From NCBI RefSeq assembly GCF_902713425.1, contig NC_081201.1:27141613-27205612 (forward strand): a stretch of 64,000 bases of DNA, given 5' to 3'. Positions 1 through 10,284 of the stretch are shown piece by piece. This DNA comes from Acipenser ruthenus (taxonomy: Eukaryota; Chordata; Actinopteri; Acipenseriformes; Acipenseridae). Position 1 is the stretch's first letter. Each line of letters starts with the position of its first letter. Both the position numbers and the translations under genes were made by a program. The notes beneath the pieces were generated by a model. That model had not been told where the DNA came from, ran no database searches, and worked only from the letters and a program-made list of their open reading frames with translations.

Positions 1-469
1 ATTTGTAAAGGTCTGAATTCTCAAAAACTGTTTTCTTTTAAAATTGTGATTTATTCTTCAAAAAAACTGTTTATCCTTTAAAAAAAAGTTTGCCGAGTGA
101 TATAAGTCATATGTAATGTAATAGTAGTTCTAAACTAAGCATATTACATATTAGCTCATTACATAAAGTAATGTAAATGTTACTTATTTTTGAATAAGTG
201 TTGAAAATAAACAAACATTTTGTGTATAAATCTTGTGTTATCTTTTCTATGGAGGAAAAATACCAGGAATTATATTTATATGAAGTGTCAGTGTAGCATT
301 CTATTTTCTGGTTACAGTGTGGGGTATGTAAACCTTTGACGACAACTATATTTATAAATGTTGTGTGTATATTTTAATGTTTTTCTTCATTGGTTCATGG
401 ATATGAAAATATGTAGATTTGTATAGAACATTCACAAAATGAAGGGGTATATTTCCATTATAAAAAACA

Positions 470-850
470 GTACATGTAAAGTATAAAAAGTATACATGCA
501 TTTAACTTATAAAAAAAAATCATATTTAAACTATAAGAAACATATTTAAAGTATAAAAAGAGAATATTTAACTTATAAAAAAGCATATTTAAAGTATAAA
601 ACAATCATTAAAAATATATATAAAAAAACATTTAAAATATAAAAAACATCTTGAATAACTTATAAAATAAATCATATTCAAAGTATAAGAAACACATATT
701 TAAAGTATAAAATAGGCATATTTAAAGTATAAAAAATAATTTATATTAAAAAAAAAACATTAAAATTATATAAAAAAAAGCATATGTAAATGATTAAAAA
801 AGCATATTTAAACTATAAAAACACATATTTGCAGTACAAATAACATATAT
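470..850. repeat. AT-rich degenerate minisatellite
   Basis: About 380 bases made of imperfect copies of a unit near 19-22 bases long, typically a block like CATATTTAAAGTATAAAAA. The copies vary in length and drift in sequence. The whole stretch 1-1060 is very AT-rich and holds no credible gene. Confidence 0.75.
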
Positions 851-1061
851 GGGGAGCAATGTATGTTACATATACAAACACATAAAATCCTTATATTGTA
901 CATACTACAAAAAGGGGCCAATTTTGTGCCAAAACCACATATGGTTTATATATGAACATATATAAATACACATACAAAAGCAACATAAAAAAATAACAGG
1001 CATATAAGTTGAACATATATTGCTTTTAATATATGTAAAATATATGTTCTTTCCATATGGG

Positions 1062-1402
1062 AATCCACCGCTCACCGCGCATCAGTGACCCCTGCGCCCG
1101 ATAGGACGCCTGTGGTTCTGCAGTGGAGCCGCCAGATCTGTGTTGTCCTCCGGCACTATAGGTCTGGTGGCATTGCTGTGGATCTGCAGTGCGAAAAATG
1201 ACGGCTTGGCAGGAGCACGTTTCGGAGGACGCGTGTTCCTCCGTTTCCCGAGTCGGCGTGTTCCTCCGTTTCCCGAGTCGGCGTGGGGGGGTTTGCGAGC
1301 GGTGAGCCGAGGATACAGATAATAATTGGGGTGAAAACTGGGGTAAAATGATTGGCGACGACTAAATTTAAAGAAAAACAAACAAACAAACAAACAAAAA
1401 AA
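1062..1402 (+). repeat. SINE-like short interspersed repeat with (AAAC)n tail
   Basis: A GC-rich island in AT-rich DNA. It starts near 1062 and ends in an A-rich tail with CAAA repeats near 1376-1402. The 3' body contains the phrases GAGCCGAGGATACAGATAAT and ATTGGCGACGACTAAATTT, which I recall from abundant fish SINEs. A 25-base block is tandemly doubled inside it (1231-1255 and 1256-1280). Short reading frames in both directions through it are by-products of its GC content. The SINE call is from memory of similar repeats, not from a search. Confidence 0.6.
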
Positions 1403-1409
1403 ATGTACA

Positions 1410-1660
1410 ACTTAATAGTTTATATAGGGCGAAACCCGGTGGTCTGGCGAGTCTGTTTTGCCCAGGCCAATCTAGTTTCGCCAAGGGCTACTGGGCAAAT
1501 CGCGAAGTTATCACTTTTTCCGGCACTCGCCCACGTCCAAATATAGATTGGCCCAGAACTTGAACAAGACAACTGGACGAAACCCGTTTTTTCAACAGTT
1601 TTCACTGAATTTAGCGGCTAGCCCGGGCAAGTCTAAGTTCGTCCAAAGACAACATTTATA
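1410..1660. other. Unclassified moderately GC-rich stretch, likely old repeat
   Basis: The GC content is higher than in the flanks, with repeated phrases of the type CGAAACCCG and GCCC(G/A)GGC. There is no reading frame of note. It is followed by a perfect 10-base inverted repeat with a 7-base loop at 1662-1688. I cannot assign it to a family. Confidence 0.3.
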
Positions 1661-2090
1661 AAGTGGCTTGTACATTGCACAAGCCACTAGTTAAAAGAGT
1701 ACAATCAATGTTTCTTATTTCATGTCATTACAACCAGGAAGACCAGTTTCAAAAGAATGCTAGGGTAGCACTGATGCAACCCACTTCTCAGATGCTTGAA
1801 GACACTATAACCAAAAGTAAAGTATTTCATATAAAAGCAAACCAATGAGAAGCTGCTGTGTAGACGGATTCAAAGTGGAAGTTTGGTTCCAACATGACCA
1901 TGATCACACAATTAACTGGGAAGACAGGTGTCTTTGTGTGTAATAACATATCCAAATCCTGAATAACAATTGGGTGTTTCTGCAGTGCAAAATGTTCCTA
2001 TTTGAGAAATAAATGTATATTTACTGCACATGTATTTTATTTCAATTGGAATGTGTGTGGGTGTTTTTTTTTCTTTTCATTATAGAATAT

Positions 2091-2178
2091 TATAGGGTGC
2101 TGTATAACCACCCCACAAGAGGTCGCTGAACTCTTGAGTGGGGTGAAAAACAGCTTGTATGTTACACAGCACCCTATA
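2091..2178. repeat. Fold-back (palindromic) element
   Basis: The outer arms TATAGGGTGCTGT (2091-2103) and ACAGCACCCTATA (2166-2178) are perfect reverse complements. An inner pair CACCCCAC (2109-2116) and GTGGGGTG (2138-2145), extended by AAGAG (2117-2121) and CTCTT (2131-2135), closes a 9-base loop. The sequence would form a long hairpin as DNA or RNA. The likeliest reading is a fold-back MITE; a hairpin RNA is possible but unsupported. Confidence 0.6.
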
Positions 2179-2610
2179 CCTGTATTCTGAATCAAACAGA
2201 ATAATGCTGTCTCTCACTTCAATATCAGACGCAACTATATACTGTATTTTATACTCGTACCACATTATTCAATACATATTACTAAACACACATAGATATT
2301 CATGTTGAGTGAAACTTTGGGATTTTCCAATATTTTTATGCAGGGGATGAATCATATTCATTGTTACAGTTGTTCAGACCTGATAAGAACCTTGTTTTAT
2401 CAGTGTTGTTTTTACTGATGGCGAACGATAACAAAGCTTTAAGATGTAATGCATGCAATGTATATACACGTGTTTGTAATTTAAATATATTTGTGCCCAG
2501 CGAAGGGCTATTGGAACTGTTTAAAGTGTCGTTAATGTAGGCTAAAGAAAGTCCACTTGCCTGGGTTTAGTTTTTCCAGAACAGACGAATGTGTCGTAAT
2601 ACAGCAATCC

Positions 2611-2638
2611 GTTTCAGTTTCGTTTCTGGGAAAATCCC
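2611..2638 (-). promoter_or_regulatory. ISRE plus kappa-B-like palindrome upstream of IFIT gene 1
   Basis: Read on the minus strand, 2611-2626 is GAAACGAAACTGAAAC. It contains the interferon-stimulated response element core GAAANNGAAAC, the binding site of ISGF3 and IRF factors. Two bases further on lies the palindrome GGGAAAATCCC (2628-2638), which resembles an NF-kB site. Both sit 105-135 bases before the start codon at 2744, where vertebrate IFIT promoters keep their ISREs. A weak TATA-like TATTAAG lies at 2693-2699. The sites are read directly; their function is inferred. Confidence 0.75.
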
Positions 2639-2743
2639 AAAGCGCTTTAATCTGATGTTGTGGTTTATTGTTCAGTCACACACAACAGTTAGTATTAAGG
2701 CATTGATATCTTTCAGATTGTGGCGATCATTCTCTCCAACACA

Positions 2744-5511
2744 ATGAGGTAAATGTTTTTGTTGTTGTTTTTTGTTTAATGAATATCCATCTGTTGTATA
2801 TATTTACGATTGTTATAAAAGAACAACGCAGAAGACTCTTGCGTATTTGATATTAAACTATCGACACCCGTGAACTTCTATCAAACAATTGTGTTGTATT
2901 TATAATTGTTATGCATTAACTACAACGTGATATTTCAGTAACATCTGTTTTGTCTGATGACATTTTTATATAACAAATAATAAAACAGAGTAGTATAATT
3001 ATTTACACAGCTAAATATAGGCCAACATGCATCATTGGTACGTTAAAATAAACTGAACAGCTATTACAAATAAAAGTATAAGTCATTTAAAAAGTGGTCT
3101 CCATAAGAGTAAATGGGTTCAGCCTTTCCAATATTTTAGAATGGCTTTCTGTACTACATGATGGGAGTCATTAAAGTTGTTTTGACCCAGTTAGTTTCTT
3201 GCCTGTACAAAACTCTGGCTGCAAGAATCCCCTTCCTGTACCAAACCTAAGTGACCTAAGTGAACATTATTTTTGACATTCAGTTATTAGCAAGAGCCAG
3301 TGCGTTTGTAGTTTTTTCTTTTTTATATGATTATTTGGATTTTATACAGGGTGTCTGTAATTTCTGATACCAGAACTTGCTGCCACAATGAACATATCAG
3401 CCTTTTGTTTAATTGGTTGTATTTTAGGTAGGGAATTATGATAGACATATACAACTTTTTTCAAGTAAATGTTAAGATGCTTCACAGTAGCCCAGTGATT
3501 AAGAGTAAAGATCATCTAATCGGTCCTATTGAACAGAAATGGTGAATGAGCAGTATTTACCACATGGTCATTGTACATGAAAAGAGTATAGGAGTGACAG
3601 AAAAAGGGAAAGAAAATAGAAAGAGTAAATATATGGGAAAGTTCAATGGAGTGAAAGGTGAAATATGGGGGAGGTGGATGTTAAAGGCGAAAACTTAAGA
3701 AGGAAAGATATTTTGGTATACTAGTGTTATTATATTTTATTATATATGTCATTGTAAAATAGATTTTAAAAATGATGTTTGGTCAATCAGGTTTCTAATC
3801 CATACAGATATACAGCACATAGTCAGAGTTAGGAACCACTTGAGTACATATGCGTAATCACATTTTTATTTTAATTGTTAATGCATTCAACATCTACTGT
3901 TTGGTTTTGGTAGGCATCTGAACATATGCAGGGCTCAACAAGTATCCATAATGCCAGCATGTCAAAGACGATTGTCCGTTACACATACATAAGGTTTAGT
4001 ATTTAGTGATAAATATTGGTTTCCACAGTATTGTAAAATCATATTTCTTTTCTCTCTCGCCCCCAAGCACTCCACAGAGGACAGATTTGGAAGCAAGCCT
4101 GCAAGAACTTGAGTGTCACTTCACATGGGATTTAAAAAAAGATGAAATTAAAGATCTGGATAACATCTCTGAAAAGCTGCTGGATCGAGTGAAGTTCTTT
4201 CACAGCAGATACCACTCTACCTATTTCAACATACTTGCCTTCATCAGTCACTTGGAAGGACAGAATGAGACAGCCCTCGAATTTCTGCGTAAAGCCGAAC
4301 ATGTTTTAAGGGATGAAAAACCTTTTCTGGAGAAGCACTTGCTGGTTACCTATGGCAACTATGCGTGGGTTTACTATCACATTGGCAATCTCTCAGAAGT
4401 GAACACCTATCTTGGCAAAGTGGAAGATATTTGCAGAAGTATTCCTCGGTCATCGCGTTATTCAGCCAACCTGCCAATAGTATATGGAGAGAAGGCCTGG
4501 ACTCTGCTGAAACTTGGAGCCAGATATTATCCAAGTTCAAAAGAAAGTTTCCAAAAGGCCCTTCATGGAGATCCAGATAATCTGTCACTTAATAGTGGAT
4601 ATGCAGTGGTTCTTTACCGACTTGAAGGGTTTAGGAGAAGAAAAGTGAAAACAGAGTCCAGTGAAGCTGTGAAACAGTTAAGAAAGGTTTTACGCTTAGA
4701 GCCCAACAACTCCGAGGCTATGGTATTCTTGGCTCTAAAACTTCAATGGAACAGAAAGGAAGAGTCCAGAAACTTAGTGGAAAATGCCCTTAGAGTATCT
4801 CCTGATGTGCCACAGGTCACACGATACGTGGCAAAATATTTCAGGGCGGAAGGTGCCATTGATAAGTCCTTAGAAATCCTTAAAAAGGCCGTAGAACTGG
4901 CCCCACAGTCCTCATTCTTGCACCACCAAATTGGTCTGTGTTACAAACAGGAGTTTGCCAAAATGTTTACAGTAAAAATAAACGAGCAGCGAGTTCCTTT
5001 GGATGAAAAAATGGCCAAGGTGGCAGAGTGCATCCACTACTTTAAGAAATCTGTAGAAATAAAGCCCTCCAATTTACACGCTAAAGTCAATTTAGCAGAA
5101 GCCTATGGAGAAAACAGGCAACTGGAAGAAGCTGAAAAGATTTACACTGATGTGCTAGAAGATCCATTTCTTGGTGTTTCTGACAAGCAGTATACACTAA
5201 ATAACTATGCCTTGTTTCTGTTGTTTAAGAAGAAGAACGAACCCAGTGCTATTTGCCACTTCAAAGCTGCTTATGAAATACAGTTGCGAACGTCATCCAG
5301 GGTTCAGGCTGGGAAAAAGCTCAAACAAATTGCAAAACAGCGACTTAAGACCAACACAGGAGACAGCGAGGCCTATGAAATATTTTCTTTTGTTTACATG
5401 CAAGATGGACAAAAGAAGAAAGCTATGGAGTACTCTTTGAAGGCAAAGCAGTTTTCATCATTTAATGCTGAGGACCTAAGTGCTCTCTGTGATGAAAAGC
5501 TGAACATTTAA
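2744..5511 (+). CDS. ifit: IFIT family protein, intact two-exon gene (gene 1)
   Basis: Interferon-induced protein with tetratricopeptide repeats. In mammals these cytosolic proteins bind viral RNA, notably 5'-triphosphate or incompletely capped RNA, and block its translation. Exon 1 codes ATGAG (2744-2748) followed by donor GTAAAT. Exon 2 starts at 4068 after a pyrimidine-rich acceptor (AG at 4066-4067). The phase-2 join gives a protein starting MSTPQRTDLEASLQELECHF, much like human IFIT1, and 482 aa long, the usual IFIT size. The CHFTW motif is at 18-22. TPR helices follow throughout, including YGNYAWVYYH (97-106). Lys150, Arg186 and the HHQ at 287-289 match residues of the human RNA pocket (alignment by eye). 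An ISRE lies just upstream. The hexamer AATAAA at 5510-5515 overlaps the stop codon. The frame is open upstream to an in-frame ATG at 4006, but that stretch precedes the acceptor and does not look like IFIT. Confidence 0.93.
2749..4067 (+). other. Intron 1 of IFIT gene 1
   Basis: Bounded by donor GTAAAT at 2749 and a pyrimidine-rich acceptor ending in AG at 4066-4067. It is AT-rich with no recognised element. The start codon two bases before the donor fits the conserved IFIT gene structure. Confidence 0.85.
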
Positions 5512-5678
5512 TAAAACAGAATTTGAAAAATGGCTAGTGGAAGCTCTATGGTAATGGTTAAATAAGAGAGTCACAATTGTTTTTTACATGATAAAGATTT
5601 TAATGCACCAAATGGATTGCAATTTATAACAAGGTAAAACTTACTCGAGACTTGATGAAGGCACTAGCCAAACATATA

Positions 5679-7290
5679 CAGTGCCATGAAAAAGTATTTG
5701 CCCCCTGTCTGATTTTCTGCATTTTTGCACATTTTTCACATTGTATTTGGTCAGATTTTTTTGTGGGTTGTAGTAGTATATGGAGGGAGTCTGAGAGAAA
5801 AAATGACACCAAAGTTTTGTGCTTCTTTCATTTGTTTGGTGTGCAAGGTAATCAAACATGCAATCTTCACGTGTGAAAATGTTATTGCCCCCCCTAGTTA
5901 ACTCAACCCAATTAAAGGGATAATTAGGGTCAGCTGTTTGAGTACTTTGATTAACAACCAGGCCTGATTTGGGCCAGCCCTGCCCAATATAAATCTGACT
6001 AACTTTGGCCCTTACCATCAGAGTGAAGTTGTCAGCACACAGGTTCTAGAGACACATCATGCCACGAACAAAAGAAATTCCTGAAGACCTCTGGAAAAAA
6101 GTTGTTGATGCCTATCAGTCTGGAAAGGGTTACAAAGCCATTTCTAAGGCTCTGGGGCTCCACCGAACCACAGTCAGAGCCATATTGTCCAAATGGAGAA
6201 AGTTTGGGACAGTAGTGACTCTTCCCAGGAATGGCCGTCCTGCCAAAATCTCTCCAAGAGCAAGGCGTAAAATCGTCCAGGAAGTCACAAAGAACCCTAG
6301 AACAACATCCAGGGATCTGCAGGCCTCTCTCGCCTTGGCTAAGGTCAGTGTTCATGACTCCACCATCAGAAAGACATTGGGCAAAAATGGGATTCATGGC
6401 AGAGTAGCAAGGTGGAAACCATTGCTCACTAAGAAGAACATGAATGCTCGTCTCAAGTTTGCCAAAAAGCACCTGGATGATCATCAGGAGTTCTGGAACA
6501 ATGTTCTATGGACAGATGAGTCAAAAGTGGAACTTTTTTGCCGACATGGGCCCCATTATGTCTGGGGAAAACCAAACACTGCATTCCACAGTAAGAACCT
6601 CATACCAACGGTCAAGCATGGTGGTGGTAGTGTCATGGTTTGGGGATGCTTTGCTGCATCAGGACCTGGACGCCTTGCCATCATTGAAGGAACCACGAAT
6701 TCTGCTCTGTATCAGAGAATTCTACAGGAGAATGTCAGGCCATCCGTCCGTGAGCTGAAGCTGAAGCACAGCTGGGTCATGCAGCAAGACAATGATCCGA
6801 AACACACAAGCAAGTCTACATTAGAATGGTTGAAGAACAAGAAATTTAAAGTTTTGGAATGGCCTAGTCAAAGTCCAGACCTAAACCCCATTGAGATGTT
6901 GTGGCAGGACATGAAACGAGCAGTTCATGCTCGAAAACCCACAAATGTCACTGAGTTGAAGCAGTTCTGCATGGAGGAGTGGGCCAAAATTCCTCCACGG
7001 CGCTGTGAGAGACTAATCAATAACTACAGGAAGCATTTGGTTGCAGTTATTGCTGCTAAAGGTGGCGTAACCAGTTATTGAGTCTAAGGGGGCGATTACT
7101 TTTTCAAACGGGGACATTGGGTGTTGCATAACTTTCTTTAATAAAAAAAATGAAATATGTATCAAATTTTTGTGTTATTTGTTCACTCAGCGTCCCTTTT
7201 ATCTAATATTATTAAATCTGATAACATTCAATGTCAAAAATATGCAAAAATGCATAAAGTCAGACGGGACAAATACTTTTTACGGCACTG
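5679..7290 (+). mobile_element. Tc1-like transposon, near-complete, 1,612 bp
   Basis: The element starts CAGTGCCATGAAAAAGTATT at 5679 and ends in the inverted equivalent at 7290. It is flanked on both sides by the TA target duplication (5677-5678 and 7291-7292). The terminal inverted repeats are long but imperfect. It carries an open transposase on the same strand. It sits in the 3' flank of IFIT gene 1, and a paralogous copy of that flank (about 7915-8225) keeps the empty TA site at 8035-8036, which confirms both ends. Confidence 0.95.
6059..7081 (+). CDS. Tc1/mariner transposase (DD34E)
   Basis: 340 aa, the usual length for a fish Tc1 transposase (Sleeping Beauty is also 340). It catalyses cut-and-paste transposition into TA sites. 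The N-terminal paired-like helix-turn-helix region spans about 1-110, with a GRPAK box (59-63) where related proteins have an AT-hook-like GRPRK. The catalytic triad is visible: Asp153 in WTDES, Asp244 in QQDNDPKH and Glu279 in NPIEM, with 34 residues between the last two. The glycine-rich box is at 188-190. No stop or frameshift interrupts it, so this copy is young or selected. The start at 6059 gives MPRTKEIPEDLW, a typical beginning. Whether it is active cannot be judged from sequence, and the terminal repeats have diverged. Confidence 0.95.
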   Translation: MPRTKEIPEDLWKKVVDAYQSGKGYKAISKALGLHRTTVRAILSKWRKFGTVVTLPRNGRPAKISPRARRKIVQEVTKNPRTTSRDLQASLALAKVSVHDSTIRKTLGKNGIHGRVARWKPLLTKKNMNARLKFAKKHLDDHQEFWNNVLWTDESKVELFCRHGPHYVWGKPNTAFHSKNLIPTVKHGGGSVMVWGCFAASGPGRLAIIEGTTNSALYQRILQENVRPSVRELKLKHSWVMQQDNDPKHTSKSTLEWLKNKKFKVLEWPSQSPDLNPIEMLWQDMKRAVHARKPTNVTELKQFCMEEWAKIPPRRCERLINNYRKHLVAVIAAKGGVTSY

Positions 7291-7292
7291 TA

Positions 7293-7760
7293 TCTGCTTG
7301 ACTACTAGTATTTTTTTTTAAAGGCACAAAACGTAGAGATGAGAAAATGGAAAACTAATCACGTTAGATAATTATATCAATACCACTTACTTACTATTCA
7401 GTTTCTTATGATTTGTACTACTCTTTGCAGACAACACCGTTTAAATAAACATTTGTGATGTTTGCAACCATAATATGCATTGAATTTACAGATATATGTT
7501 TAGAAATTTCAATAATAAAGATTGTGTTTTTGTTAATTTCATTTAGTTTAATTATTTTTTTAAAAGCTAATGATTAGGTGTTACAATTATCCATTATAAA
7601 GTATAATTGGTTATATATTAGCTATCTTTTGCATTATTACTATTGATGAATTACGCAACATTATCCAAGTGATTCTATACTTATCTTTAATTAATAACTT
7701 GTTACAATCTATTATGTCTCTATATAACTATCAATTGTGTAGACTGATTGTGACTTCTTA
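7293..7760. other. 3' flank of IFIT gene 1 beyond the Tc1 insertion
   Basis: This continues the sequence cut by the Tc1 element, with a T-run, a GCACAAAACGTAGAGATGAG stretch and AATAAA near 7445. The parallel copy at 8050-8225 aligns with it. It was probably 3' untranslated or downstream DNA of IFIT gene 1 before insertion. 7500-7760 is AT-rich without recognised content. Confidence 0.55.
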
Positions 7761-7829
7761 ATTTGTTGATTGTTAACATCTGCTACTTTGTCTATAAAAA
7801 AACCCACTGTATTAGTGGCTCACTATACC

Positions 7830-7860
7830 CTGATGAAGGCTTTGCAGCTGAAACGATGGT
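7830..7860 (+). repeat. Hammerhead-like core motif in a repeat end
   Basis: CTGATGA (7830-7836), a short stem GGC...GCT with one wobble pair, then GAAAC (7850-7854). This is the order of the conserved hammerhead ribozyme core. Similar but more decayed modules lie at about 5651-5674, 8010-8033 and 30169-30194. Penelope-like retroelements are known to carry hammerhead motifs in repeat ends like these. I do not see a good stem I, so activity is doubtful. Confidence 0.35.
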
Positions 7861-7914
7861 TTCTTTCTTAATACATTTTGAGTGTGTGGCTTTCCATTTT
7901 CTTTGTTGTTTAAA

Positions 7915-8225
7915 TAAGGGAAAGTCACAATTATTTTTTATAAGTATGATCAAGATTTTAATGCACCAAATGGATTGCAATTTATAACAAGGTAAAACTT
8001 ACTAGAGACTTGATGAAGGCACTAGCCAAACATATATCTGCTTGTCTTGTTTTTTTTTTTAAAAGCACAAAACGTAGAGTTGAGAAAACGGAAAACTAAT
8101 CACATGTTAGATCATGATATCAATACCACTTACTATTTTGTTTCTTATGATTTGTACTACTCTGTTTGCAGACAACACTGTTTAAATAAACATTTTACAA
8201 CCATAATATCCATTGGATTTTCTTA
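7915..8225 (+). repeat. Paralogous copy of the IFIT gene 1 3' flank with empty Tc1 site
   Basis: It aligns with 5565-5678 joined to 7293-7480. The shared phrases include ATTTTAATGCACCAAATGG, TTTATAACAAGGTAAAACTT and TTTAAATAAACATTT. The single TA at 8035-8036 stands where the 1,612-bp transposon sits in the other copy. It is presumably the 3' remnant of an old IFIT duplicate whose coding part is lost. Confidence 0.8.
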
Positions 8226-8240
8226 TTTCCCTATCTACTT

Positions 8241-9590
8241 ATATTATCTTTAGCAGGGGTAGTATAGTGAAGGTTTTTGATAACCTCATTCCCTGATCAT
8301 GAACATTTCCCAAAGGTAGGAATGACAGGCAGTATTCCAGTTTTAAAAGGGTTTAAAGTCTGATAATATGGACCAAACATTGTGTTGTTTTCCAATGAGA
8401 TTTAACGAGGGCCCTGGAATTGTATGTTGTGTACCCATAATGCAATGCATGTGCAAAGCAACGCTCTACAGTGATGTATTTCATATGTTAAAGTAGATAG
8501 TATGCCAGACCAAAATCACAAATGTAAGACATGATATATACTGTATGTGTATACATGCATCTTTTTTATAAGACTAGTATTACTGTATTTTGAATATGGC
8601 ATACTGTTATTAAAAGTAGTATAGCTTATTACTATGTTATTTGTTTTAATAAAACAAACAGTTTTACAGTGTTATTCAAATAGTGATAGTAGATTTTATA
8701 ATGTTTATTAGATGTGATACAGATACACACAAAAATACATGCGAATATAAACAATACCTTTTTCTTTAAATTTCCACACACACCTGTAGAAAAGTATTTG
8801 ATGTCTTGAAAGCTAGTGATTGTATATCACAGTTAATTCAAACTGAATTTAATTTTTAAGTTATTTATTTACCTTATGCAGCTATAACATCTCATCAATG
8901 CATGCTTTATCTCAGCAGTCGCTCTCATATCTGGGGGTGTGATGCAAAAACCTCGACTCTCATTAATAGAATTTTAAACCTGGGAGTGATGGAGGAGTTA
9001 GCCCAGCAACAATATTTCAATGTGAGGAAAAAATTCTGGCTGAAAGGGATACTTCCTGAACAGTATTTCTGGTTTGAGAGAAGTTAAACAAGCTTTCTTA
9101 AATGAGCATGTGCTATTACGATTTTACATATACTGTCTAAATGAACCATCTGATGGCCAAAGGACTGGTAACACAAACCTCTGGTTCTGGGATTGATTCT
9201 ACCCTACCCCGAATGTCAGCAACAGTGGTTCTGTCAGCAGCCGGGTACGTTTGTGCAAATAATCTTGAAACAACACAGATTTAATCTACAATACATTTCA
9301 ATTATTGTCATAAATGATATGCTTAATATAACAGTACAGCCTTCCCAGTTTAGTAGTGGCAACCTCATAATGCATTTTTGGGTTACTTAAGAGAATATAC
9401 TGTATCTTTAATTGGTCCTTATACTTCGTCATGAGATCTATTATTGGAATATTTGCTGTTTTCTTATTCAAGCCTGTTACTGGGCTCTCTTTAAATGAAG
9501 GTACGCAGTAACAATTTAGTTTCAACAGGTCCTGAAGAGAGAAAGGCTTGAATCAACTAATTATTTGGTTACTGACAACCAGTCTTCATT
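8241..9590. other. Intergenic stretch, no gene recognised
   Basis: AT-rich sequence with only short chance reading frames. I see no clear repeat family. It ends just before a first-exon relic at 9591. Confidence 0.4.
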
Positions 9591-9600
9591 ATGGAGTAAG
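9591..9600 (+). pseudogene. Relic IFIT first exon (ATGGA followed by donor)
   Basis: The sequence ATGGA|GTAAG matches the first exon at 21594 (ATGGA|GTAAGT), including the preceding T and the donor site. It lies about 2 kb before the decayed IFIT long exon at 11598 and is probably its original first exon. Confidence 0.5.
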
Positions 9601-9662
9601 TAGGATTCAATGTTCATATTACATTTATTTTGATAGAAAAAAATTATAACATTATATGAATA

Positions 9663-10012
9663 CAGCGATGGCCAAAAGTTTTGCATCATCCTACAGAATT
9701 AATTAATTTTGCTTCATTTAATTAAAAGTCGATTAAAACCTTCTGAATAATGTCACGTTAACATATTGTATTACAAACCACTTTGTAGTTTTCCATATAC
9801 TTTATGAAAAAAACTGACAATTGAAAAATGTAACATTTTGAAATCTAACATGAAATACTGTACTACTATTATGGCTTCCGGTAGACTTTTACGACATCAT
9901 TTTGTAGGTTTTTTTTTTTTTAATGTTAAATAAAAGATCTAAACGATGTTCATATAGGTTTTATTTTTTAATCCTAAAATTATAGGTGATGCAAAACTTT
10001 TGACCATAGCTG
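9663..10012. mobile_element. Tc1-type MITE, complete, 350 bp
   Basis: It begins CAGCGATGGCCAAAAGTTTT and ends in the near-inverse AAAACTTTTGACCATAGCTG, with TA on each side (9661-9662 and 10013-10014). It has no coding capacity. Related copies occur at 12906-13101, about 22053-22220 and in units 2-4 of the tandem array. It would be mobilised in trans by a Tc1 transposase. Confidence 0.85.
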
Positions 10013-10284
10013 TATGTTTCAAATGTGGGGTTTTGTAGTGACTGATTATTTTCTGGGAAGCACACTTTTATTTGTCAATTGGTAGTTTTAGGTTTCCATA
10101 CTTTTGGTTTACAAAAAAGAATAATACATTAATATGTCTTCTTAATATATTTGTTTGCTTGTTTTGTAATTTTTGAAAAATGGGGAATTCCAGGAGAGGG
10201 CTATTCGAGCAGAATTCTGGGCTGATTGTTACTAGTATTATACATTGCAGACCATTTATAGGAATCACTGATATGCGAATCAAC

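Noticed and set aside
470-850. CRISPR-like regular spacing
   Set aside because: The repeats are contiguous and degenerate without spacers, in a vertebrate genome; it is a minisatellite.
1062-1410. Overlapping 60-103 aa frames on both strands
   Set aside because: They run through a GC-rich SINE-like repeat with an internal 25-base duplication; no domain is recognisable.
4006-4067. Upstream in-frame ATG as the start of IFIT gene 1
   Set aside because: The stretch lies before a good splice acceptor and does not resemble IFIT, while splicing from ATGAG at 2744 gives the family-typical MST start in phase.
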